Positions 7,801 to 13,106 of a stretch of 13,316 nucleotides of DNA are shown here, piece by piece. The number at the start of each line of letters is the position of its first letter. Positions within the stretch are counted from its first letter, which is position 1. The notes under the pieces were generated by a model. It saw nothing but the letters and a program-made list of their open reading frames with translations. It had not been told where the DNA came from and searched no databases. The position numbers and the translations under genes are program-made. Source of the DNA: Candidatus Iainarchaeum sp. (GTDB lineage: Archaea; Iainarchaeota; Iainarchaeia; Iainarchaeales; JAAZKV01); the NCBI GenBank assembly GCA_028702895.1, contig JAQVNZ010000020.1, positions 1 to 13,316 on the forward strand, in the 5' to 3' direction.

Positions 7801-8080
7801 AAATGAATTATTAAACAAAAAAGAATTCTACATAATAGTATCTTCGAATTCAAATTCATTATTAGGAAATTTTTCAAATTCTTCTAATATAAGTGGTTTA
7901 ACTGGCTTTACGGGTTCATTTGGATTAAATTCAAATATGTTTGAAAACGGTTCATTCATTATAGTGAATGTGTTGGCTTTTTTAACTTTATTACTCGTAA
8001 TAGTTATATTAGGAGTATATTTTTCAAATAACAATTATAATAATAATTATGATAATTCATGGGTGGAGGTTAGAGAATGA
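4817..8080 (+). CDS. Giant surface protein: jelly-roll-like head, three cadherin-like and about five NEW3-like domains, C-terminal anchor
   Basis: This encodes 1087 residues. The signal peptide is 1-29 (FAKA before EIYS). A Cys-rich beta domain (about 30-175) contains ALYVNGQHIG and ILKIHGYDSHAIVAVTLDC and looks like a jelly-roll or carbohydrate-binding sandwich. Three tandem cadherin-like domains follow (about 186-280, 281-376, 377-467). Each carries a strand like INFKDYFFDKEDKNNLTFSL and an internal Cys pair (C237/C247, C331/C341, C426/C435). NEW3/CARDB-type Ig-like domains then span about 468-571, 572-672, 673-787, 788-897 and 898-1010. A Ser/Asn-rich linker contains LTGFTG (1028-1033), followed by a membrane helix (about 1046-1069) and an Asn/Tyr-rich tail ending WVEVRE. 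Many N-x-S/T sequons are present. It starts 1 nt after the previous gene and overlaps the next by 4 nt. The likely role is a surface stalk or adhesin; the ligand is unknown. Domain classes are judged by pattern only. Confidence 0.88.
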   Translation: MNNIGKTNHMFKILGIIFILLSITVFAKAEIYSFTCDDPFNCSIKSYCQSIPGAVPGLLVHQGTATHNTLGSQPTEYNFYSNQPGANICSIKVQVTAFHSQSQSNEKTALYVNGQHIGTTKDNYCNGPESENCTVCNMNTQYLESKTINLQENNILKIHGYDSHAIVAVTLDCTKQYDPNSCENNLPPTLKKINDKVIRYNSSFVLDFWDYAFDPSPNHNLSKLDFNFSTSNNILDCSILDNRYLNCSSSTMLGDTEIELKVTDPCDASVTKKFKVTVENRIPLLNISNQQNSCSDNLIKIINLKNRSSDEEINLLSFEIVSQSNTDLLNCFIDENYYLSCEINSCDTNYSDIIINVIDVLGASSQASFRISLKDSTPYLSKPFPKICINQDSTNIINFKDYFFDKEDKNNLTFSLNQINKNDIDCSLNNNSLSCNIKTNSKTFNELEIIAKDSANNVLKEKLVIETMCFDTNGIDFFSEQKFFCLEECTSHTQEITLKNNESYACFDFDVLHQNYLNATLTNNKFCLNKNESRKVYLNVNTCNADRTFYDIKLKDYENNVELNFEYQIGNCNTFGDISVRESDGLVCAGTKKDFVVDIKNLSSQKQELFLNAENQLVLPYFSKDKITLEPFESREVLLTINAKTLGKQSIQLSATNKNYHIEKRLVIDVKDCSNLKERNFLIETPSVCFDVTKGQIFESSFNVRRVSNDCINCSFNDKKIELAMFGLQNQLSNNLLSFVGTTSQKVFYSVKVPENISAGPIFLTVTGKEIASEPFEKTGFVQEEQICLNVKGTSNSSINLRTTSRDVFWCDSELFELEIINNGDFDETFDLSTIQKPIGVTINFSQQQVMVPKKSSKTIFISIATSPESIVADNQSVLIKLDGNIPLESRIYFNIKSRAAFEKIEIMSYTQLVEMNANSESNYYLQIRNNTDFDVKNLLVYFENVPQGMEIEQKIIDVIKSKQVITINGKIISKNIDGNYSPVFVIEKKVEGLENELLNKKEFYIIVSSNSNSLLGNFSNSSNISGLTGFTGSFGLNSNMFENGSFIIVNVLAFLTLLLVIVILGVYFSNNNYNNNYDNSWVEVRE
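8065..8070 (+). promoter_or_regulatory. Strong ribosome-binding site for the 8077 gene
   Basis: GGAGGT, preceded by GGGT, lies 6 nt before ATG 8077 and inside the end of the upstream gene. It is the best match to the archaeal anti-Shine-Dalgarno complement in the window, which suggests strong expression of the last operon gene. Confidence 0.75.
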
Positions 8081-10428
8081 ATTCAAAAATAAATTTAGGA
8101 GTAATAGCAATAATACTAGTAATATTGGCAGTGTCTGTTAGTGCAGTAACAATTAATGGGGAGTCAAATATCTCATTATGTCAATGTAGTACTGATACAC
8201 AAGTGTTTTCTGTTTGTGCAGAAACAACTGGAAATTATACAGTTTCGGTTTCTGGCATTGGTGCAAAATGGGTTAAATTCGCACCTTCAACACTAAATAT
8301 TTCAGCCGGTTCATGTAAAGATTTATTTTTATTTGTAACTCCTGAATGTTATGCGACATCTGGATCATTTCCGTTTGAATTAAACGTTTCTGGACCAGAA
8401 GAATCAACAAAAAATATTTCTTTATTTGTTGAACAATGTCACTCATTTAATTATTCAGTAAATCCAGTTTTGAATAACTCTAAACCATGTGAACAAAATA
8501 TTTACAATATTTCTGTTACAAATACAGGAAAGTTTACTGATGAATATGTTTTATTACAAAAAGGGTTAGATGATTCATGGGTTAATTATCCAAGAGACTC
8601 TTTTGTTTTATCTCCCGGAGAATCACTTAATACTAATTTAAAATTAGAATCTTTTTGCTCTACTCCGTCAGGAAGTTATCCATTCACATTAAAATTGTCT
8701 AATACAAGAACAAATAATTCTTCTATTAAAGATTTAGTACAACAAATAAACGATTTTGTTCCAATAACAAATAATATTGCGTCAAAAATTGTTTTATGTG
8801 CTGAAGAAGGACGAGAAATTAATGTTGAGTTAACAAATGTTTCTAATAAAAAAGATGAGTTTACAATTTCATTAGATAATGAACTAGTTTCTGTTAACAC
8901 TCAAAAAATCGAATTAGAGTCTAACGAAACAAAAACTATTGTTTTAACAATAAAATCATCTTTACCACAATCAACAAATTTTAATTTTTTGGTTAATTCA
9001 AAAAATTATAATAAAACATATACTAAAAATGTTGAATTATCTTTAGAAGATTGTTATAACATTTCAATTGATAGATTAGATTTACAAAACAATTATTGTT
9101 TTGGAAACAATTCTTTAAAATACTTGTTAACAAACAACGGAACACATGATGCCAATATTCTAGTTTCAATTACTGGATTAAACGCAGAATCAAAAAATAT
9201 TTTTGTAAATTCTGGTGAAGAAAAAGAAGTAATATTAAATTTTTCACAACAAGAAGGTACAAAAAATATAGTTGTTAATGCAGAAACAAATTATTCAAAA
9301 GACACGATAGAATATTCTATTAACTTTGAAAATTGTTATGGTGCAGAACTAATAGTTCCTAGTGTGTCTATTTGTGCGACTGAAAACAAATTAATTGATG
9401 TCGTATTAAAAAATACTGGAACACAACAACAAACATTTAATGTTACAACAACTGCTCCATGGATTACAATAAGTAATCCGCAAGTAATAGTTGATTCTAA
9501 TTCTCAAAAAATAATTAGTTTACAATTAAACGGGCCTAGCGAAATAGGATCAATTTATTCAATTTCAGCAATTTCAAATAATTCTGAAATAGTAAGAACA
9601 ATTCCTATAACACTATTTTCACAAGAAGAGTGTTATGCGTTTAGTGTTCAAAAAACTAATGAAATAATAGATGTTAATTGTTGTGATGGAGTAATAACCG
9701 AATTATTAATAAAAAATAATGGTAATTTTTCTCAAACAATAACATTAGAAAAAATTGCTCCAGAATGGGTTTCTTTCTCGCATAAAGAAATAATTTTAGG
9801 ATCAGGTGAAGAAAAAATAGTTTATGTATATTTTTCACCTCCAATTGGAACAAATGGTCAATTAATCGGATCAATATTAGTTTCTAACCAAAAAGGAATA
9901 TCACAAATATTTGACTTTAACTTAAATGTGTTTGGTGGAAATTGTGGGGTTGGATTAAATGCTAATCTTGGAGTTGATGGAGAAGTAACATTAACAAAAA
10001 TTTTCACTAGAAAAGAAATCGATGTGGAATTCAATATAATCAACGACTCTAATGTTGGTTTTAACATTGTTGATATAAAAGTACAAGAATATCCTGATGC
10101 AGATGTAAAATTTGATAGTGGAGTATTTTTGTCACCACAAGAATCAACAAAAGCTAGACTTACAGTAAGCTTTTTAGAAAACCAAGAACCATTAGATAGA
10201 GAAGTAACATTAAATATTCTTACTTCAGTTGGAGAATTTAATAAAAATCAATTAATAAAATTCTCAGAATCTAAAGACAAACCAGTTTATGATGAAGTAG
10301 CAATAACTGGATTTTTCACACAATTTATTGTGCCTGCAACAGGAGTATTATTCTTAATAATACTGCTTGGGATAATATTATTAGTTGCTGGAAAAAGTAA
10401 TGAAAAAAAAGGTTCTAAGAAAAAATAG
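8077..10428 (+). CDS. Surface protein of about seven Cys-linked NEW3-like domains with C-terminal anchor
   Basis: This encodes 783 residues. The signal peptide is 1-23 (VSA before VTING). Seven successive Ig-like beta-sandwich domains of about 95-110 residues follow, at roughly 24-118, 119-225, 226-325, 326-418, 419-518, 519-620 and 621-730. Most carry the NEW3/CARDB-like order: a strand with [IV]xNxG or similar (SVTNTGKFTDEY, LLTNNGTHDAN, VLKNTGTQQQTF, LIKNNGNFSQTI), a W-V/I-x-[FIY] core, and a Ser/Gly-Glu turn before the last strands. Junctions read E-x-C-[HY] with a second Cys 13-17 residues later. AITGFF (742-747) precedes a membrane helix (about 749-771) and a basic tail KSNEKKGSKKK. About 22 N-x-S/T sequons fit a heavily glycosylated exterior protein. 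It is last in the operon, with a 4-nt overlap and a very good ribosome-binding site. The basic cytoplasmic tail supports a C-in topology. A structural envelope or stalk role is inferred. Confidence 0.88.
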   Translation: MNSKINLGVIAIILVILAVSVSAVTINGESNISLCQCSTDTQVFSVCAETTGNYTVSVSGIGAKWVKFAPSTLNISAGSCKDLFLFVTPECYATSGSFPFELNVSGPEESTKNISLFVEQCHSFNYSVNPVLNNSKPCEQNIYNISVTNTGKFTDEYVLLQKGLDDSWVNYPRDSFVLSPGESLNTNLKLESFCSTPSGSYPFTLKLSNTRTNNSSIKDLVQQINDFVPITNNIASKIVLCAEEGREINVELTNVSNKKDEFTISLDNELVSVNTQKIELESNETKTIVLTIKSSLPQSTNFNFLVNSKNYNKTYTKNVELSLEDCYNISIDRLDLQNNYCFGNNSLKYLLTNNGTHDANILVSITGLNAESKNIFVNSGEEKEVILNFSQQEGTKNIVVNAETNYSKDTIEYSINFENCYGAELIVPSVSICATENKLIDVVLKNTGTQQQTFNVTTTAPWITISNPQVIVDSNSQKIISLQLNGPSEIGSIYSISAISNNSEIVRTIPITLFSQEECYAFSVQKTNEIIDVNCCDGVITELLIKNNGNFSQTITLEKIAPEWVSFSHKEIILGSGEEKIVYVYFSPPIGTNGQLIGSILVSNQKGISQIFDFNLNVFGGNCGVGLNANLGVDGEVTLTKIFTRKEIDVEFNIINDSNVGFNIVDIKVQEYPDADVKFDSGVFLSPQESTKARLTVSFLENQEPLDREVTLNILTSVGEFNKNQLIKFSESKDKPVYDEVAITGFFTQFIVPATGVLFLIILLGIILLVAGKSNEKKGSKKK

Positions 10429-10455
10429 TTCATAGAAAAAAAATTTAATAATTTT

Positions 10456-10483
10456 AATAGGCTTTTAATAAAAAAAGCCTATT
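10456..10483 (+). terminator. Hairpin terminator of the surface-protein operon
   Basis: AATAGGCTTTT (10456-10466) is exactly complementary to AAAAGCCTATT (10473-10483), an 11-bp stem with a 6-base loop, followed by a T-rich stretch (10488-10500). It lies 28 nt after the stop codon. The form resembles a bacterial intrinsic terminator and is the strongest hairpin I see in the window. Confidence 0.75.
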
Positions 10484-10487
10484 TAAT
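10480..10487 (+). promoter_or_regulatory. TATA-like box of the YbaK-family gene
   Basis: TATTTAAT is centred about 26 nt before ATG 10510, which predicts a leaderless transcript; no ribosome-binding site is seen. Its first bases lie in the 3' arm of the upstream terminator hairpin. Confidence 0.45.
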
Positions 10488-10509
10488 CTTTTTCTTTTAT
10501 AATTTTATT

Positions 10510-10965
10510 ATGTTAGAAGATTTTATAGAATCAAATAAGATAAATGCAAAATTCATTTCTTTTACAACAATAATGTCTATGGAATCAGCAGTTCTTACTA
10601 AAAAAATCCCTTCTTCAGTTGCAATTAAAATTCGAGTGTTTAACACTCTAAAAAATGATCCTGTTTTACTAATAACTAGATTTAACGCTAATGTTGATAT
10701 CCAAAAAATAAAAGAAATATTACTTTTAGATGATGATGAAGATTTAATAGAGTTAACTTCACAAGAGTGTGTTAATATTACGGGTTATAAAAAAGGTTTT
10801 ATTCCACCTATTTCAATTTATGGATTAAAAATAATAATTGATTCTTATTTTGAAAAAAAAGAATATTTGTTTTGTAGAGTTGATGAAAAAAAATTCTTAA
10901 AAGTCCCGCTTGCATCAATAATCCAAACAAACGATGATGTAGTATTTGAAAAAATTGAGTTATAA
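10510..10965 (+). CDS. YbaK/ProX-family aminoacyl-tRNA deacylase
   Basis: This encodes 151 residues, the usual length for stand-alone YbaK-type editing domains. These hydrolyse wrongly charged aminoacyl-tRNAs (for example Cys- or Ala-tRNAPro) in trans in the cytoplasm. Visible support includes AIKIRVFNT, where K40 aligns with the family's conserved vKtlv lysine, then a beta strand PVLLITRF, a helix DIQKIKEILLL, and the hallmark ITGYKKGFIPPISIYGLKIIID (91-111; Gly92, Gly96, Pro99/100, Asp111). A final sheet segment CRVDEKKFLKVPLASI matches the family's C-terminal end. The specific substrate cannot be read from the sequence. The start is the first ATG, with a TATA-like element about 26 nt upstream and no ribosome-binding site, so it is probably leaderless. 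It stands alone, after a strong terminator and convergent with the cysteine desulfurase. Confidence 0.85.
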   Translation: MLEDFIESNKINAKFISFTTIMSMESAVLTKKIPSSVAIKIRVFNTLKNDPVLLITRFNANVDIQKIKEILLLDDDEDLIELTSQECVNITGYKKGFIPPISIYGLKIIIDSYFEKKEYLFCRVDEKKFLKVPLASIIQTNDDVVFEKIEL

Positions 10966-10989
10966 AAAAATTAGATTATAAAAAAATTA
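10960..10989 (-). terminator. Duplicated T7 terminator for the cysteine desulfurase gene
   Basis: TTATAAAAAAATTA occurs twice in tandem (10960-10973 and 10976-10989, period 16). Read on the minus strand it gives two TAATTTTTTTATAA blocks 30-60 nt past the stop of the leftward gene. Each holds a T7 tract suited to archaeal termination. The first copy also includes the stop codon of the rightward YbaK gene. Confidence 0.45.
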
Positions 10990-11018
10990 AATGATTATTT
11001 GGTTTAAATAGAATATAT

Positions 11019-12248
11019 TTATTTTATTTGTTTTAAAATAAAATCCATTTTTTCTATAAAATAATCTATTTCTTCTTTAGTATTATAAAATGAAAAACTT
11101 GCGCGTGCCAAACCATTTTTGTTATATTTTGTTACAATTGGTTCTGCACAATGCATTCCACTTCTAATTGCAATTCCTTCATCGTTTAATAATATTGCAA
11201 GGTCATGGCAATTTAGTTTATTAAAATCAAATAATATTATTGGGGCACTATTACTTTTTGTATTACAATAAATATTTATTTTATTATTTGGATTTTTTGT
11301 TTCAAGAGTTTTTAATTTATTTAAACAGATTTTTTTTAAAAGTTTTTCTTGATTAATAATATTATCAAATCCAATTTTATTAATATAATCTATTGCGGTT
11401 CCTAGTCCAATTGCGCCTGAAATATTTGGTGTTCCGGCTTCAAATTTTTTTGGAATTTCTTCAAAAATACTTTTATTAAAATTTGTTGTTTTTATCATAT
11501 CTCCCCCAAAAATAAATGGTTGCATTTCTTCTAAAATATTTTTTTTACCTATCAAACAACCAATCCCAGTGGGGGCCAACATTTTGTGTCCTGAAAAAGC
11601 TATAAAATCAATATTTGTTTTTTTGAAATTAATTTTTTTATGTGGTGCTAATTGTGCGACATCTACACAAAATAATCTATCTTTCTCATGAACAATTTTT
11701 TCAATTTTTTTTAAATTTGGAATAGTTGCAATAGTGTTACTAGCTCCGCTTAAACTAACTAACTTTGAATTTTTAACTTTTTTTTCTAAATCTTCTAAAT
11801 CTAATTCAAATTCTTCGTTTATTTTAACAAACTCGATTTTAACTCCTTTTTTTTGTAATTGTTGCCAGGGTACAATATTACTATGGTGTTCCATTTCGCT
11901 TAAAACAATTTTATCTCCGCGTTTAAAAAAATTAGAATTTATTAACGAATACATTAGTAAATTAATTGATTCAGTAGTATTTTTGGTAAAAATAGTTTCC
12001 TCTGATTTTGAACCAAAAAAATTAGCTATTTTTTTTCTAGAATTTTCAAAAAGAAGAGTTGCTTGTTCACTCATTTCATGTAATCCACGATTTATATTAG
12101 CGCAGTTTTCTTCATAATAATTTTTTTGAGAATTAATTACTTGTATTGGTTTTAATGAAGTTGCTGCATTATCAAAATAAATAATTTTTTTATTATTCAC
12201 ACTTTTATTCAATGTTGGAAAATCTTTTCTTATTTTATTTATATTCAT
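11019..12248 (-). CDS. sufS: Cysteine desulfurase, SufS/Csd type
   Basis: This encodes 409 residues, normal for group II cysteine desulfurases. These PLP enzymes take sulfur from L-cysteine as an enzyme persulfide and release alanine, supplying Fe-S cluster or other sulfur pathways. Motifs in order are YFDNAATS (24-31), the substrate and cofactor region SEMEHHSN (117-124, with stacking His), the PLP-binding Asp196 in VDVAQLAPH, the Schiff-base lysine K222 in FSGHKMLAPTGIG, GGDMI (248-252), FEAGTPN (269-275) and the persulfide cysteine C367 in RSGMHCAEP. The last motif is the short-loop SufS form rather than the IscS form. The start chosen is MNINKIRKDFPTLN, which matches the family N-terminus. 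The in-frame extension to 12320 would run through the divergent promoter and adds unrelated hydrophobic residues. There is no sufB, sufC or scaffold gene in the window. A TATA-like element 26 nt upstream suggests a leaderless message. Confidence 0.93.
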   Translation of the reverse strand: MNINKIRKDFPTLNKSVNNKKIIYFDNAATSLKPIQVINSQKNYYEENCANINRGLHEMSEQATLLFENSRKKIANFFGSKSEETIFTKNTTESINLLMYSLINSNFFKRGDKIVLSEMEHHSNIVPWQQLQKKGVKIEFVKINEEFELDLEDLEKKVKNSKLVSLSGASNTIATIPNLKKIEKIVHEKDRLFCVDVAQLAPHKKINFKKTNIDFIAFSGHKMLAPTGIGCLIGKKNILEEMQPFIFGGDMIKTTNFNKSIFEEIPKKFEAGTPNISGAIGLGTAIDYINKIGFDNIINQEKLLKKICLNKLKTLETKNPNNKINIYCNTKSNSAPIILFDFNKLNCHDLAILLNDEGIAIRSGMHCAEPIVTKYNKNGLARASFSFYNTKEEIDYFIEKMDFILKQIK

Positions 12249-12270
12249 TAAAAAAATAATAAAAGAAAGT

Positions 12271-12278
12271 AATTTTAA
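12271..12278. promoter_or_regulatory. Shared bidirectional TATA-like element
   Basis: AATTTTAA lies in the 52-bp gap between two divergent start codons. Its centre is 26.5 bp from both the minus-strand ATG (12248) and the plus-strand ATG (12301). This is the spacing expected if both transcripts begin at their start codons. Neither gene shows a ribosome-binding site, which supports leaderless initiation. The match to the TATA consensus is modest. Confidence 0.4.
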
Positions 12279-12300
12279 CCTATTATTATACAATAATATT

Positions 12301-13059
12301 ATGTTATTTGATCTACACACTCATTCTAAGTATAGTATTGATGCTCTTTCTAAACCAGAAACAATGATTAATATTTGTAAAAAAAAAGGAATTGGAATTT
12401 CAATAACTGATCATAATAATATGGATGTTTATTTTAAAGGAAAAGTAAAACAAATAGCTAAAGAAAAAAAAGTTTTTTTAATACCTGGCGAAGAAATAAA
12501 AGTTCTTGCCAATCAACCAGTTAATAAAAAAAAATCTAGTGTTAAAAATTCAAAAGATATTTTATCTAATGCGAAAAATAGTTTAGTTAGTGATAAATGT
12601 GTGGGTGAAGTAATTGCTTATTTTTTAAACAAAGAAATTAAACCAAATACATTTGAAAATATTTTAGATGAAATAAAACAACAAGGTGCTTTATTGTCTT
12701 GTCCACACCCGTTTGATTGGCCAAGAAAAAATTTTAAAGAGTTTTCTAATGAGTGGCGAAAATTTGATTCAATGGAAGTTTATAATGCGCGAGCATATTA
12801 TTCGGGATTAAATAAAAAATCTCAAAAATTTCATGATGTTATTTTTAAAGAAAAAAGGATTTCTGCTCTTGGGGTTAGTGATGCGCACACTCCTGAAGAA
12901 ATTGGTAATGGTTTAACAGAGATTAATGCGGTTAATGAAGAAGAATTTAGAAAAGCAATAAAAAAAGGTCAAACAAAAATCATTAAAAATAATAAGGCTG
13001 GGTTTAGTCAACATTTACAAACTCAATTTGCGAGAAAAAATATTATTAGTGAACGATAA
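12301..13059 (+). CDS. PHP-domain metal-dependent phosphoesterase
   Basis: This encodes 252 residues covering a full PHP fold, the metal-dependent hydrolase family that includes histidinol phosphatase, DNA polymerase proofreading domains and 3',5'-nucleotide phosphatases such as RNase AM/YciV. The metal ligands expected for the family are visible: DLHTHSKYSIDA (D4, H6, H8), ITDHNN (D37, H38), IPGEEI (E64), CPHPFDW (H136) and SDAHTPEEIG (D194, H196). A Lys/Ser/Asn-rich stretch (about 75-100) sits between E64 and GEVIAYFL and looks like an insertion relative to compact family members. The C-terminus is basic. There is no signal peptide, so it is cytoplasmic. The substrate is unknown; a nucleotide or small phosphate ester is likely. 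The ATG directly begins the first motif. It diverges from sufS across a shared 52-bp promoter and has no ribosome-binding site. Confidence 0.88.
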   Translation: MLFDLHTHSKYSIDALSKPETMINICKKKGIGISITDHNNMDVYFKGKVKQIAKEKKVFLIPGEEIKVLANQPVNKKKSSVKNSKDILSNAKNSLVSDKCVGEVIAYFLNKEIKPNTFENILDEIKQQGALLSCPHPFDWPRKNFKEFSNEWRKFDSMEVYNARAYYSGLNKKSQKFHDVIFKEKRISALGVSDAHTPEEIGNGLTEINAVNEEEFRKAIKKGQTKIIKNNKAGFSQHLQTQFARKNIISER

Positions 13060-13077
13060 ACGCGTTAGTAATAAGGG

Positions 13078-13085
13078 TATTAAAT
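13078..13085 (+). promoter_or_regulatory. TATA box of the CDP-alcohol phosphatidyltransferase gene
   Basis: TATTAAAT is preceded by AAGGG (BRE-like) and centred about 25 nt before ATG 13107, so the leader is absent or very short. Confidence 0.55.
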
Positions 13086-13092
13086 TTTTTTT
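13085..13092 (+). terminator. T8 tract after the PHP gene
   Basis: Eight T residues lie 26 nt after the PHP stop codon and just after the TATA box of the next gene. It probably ends the PHP transcript and also serves as AT-rich promoter DNA. Confidence 0.4.
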
Positions 13093-13106
13093 AAAAGTGA
13101 AGTAAT

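Noticed and set aside
11021..11044. 8-bp inverted repeat ATTTTATT/AATAAAAT
   Set aside because: It consists only of A and T and lies mostly in the last codons of sufS, so it is weak and easily produced by chance.
11734..12117. 127-codon plus-strand frame opposite sufS
   Set aside because: It is antisense to a well-conserved enzyme and shows no recognisable domain or start signal.
12249..12320. N-terminal extension of sufS by 24 residues with a hydrophobic stretch
   Set aside because: The family N-terminus begins at the internal Met. The extension would cross the divergent promoter and overlap the PHP start codon.
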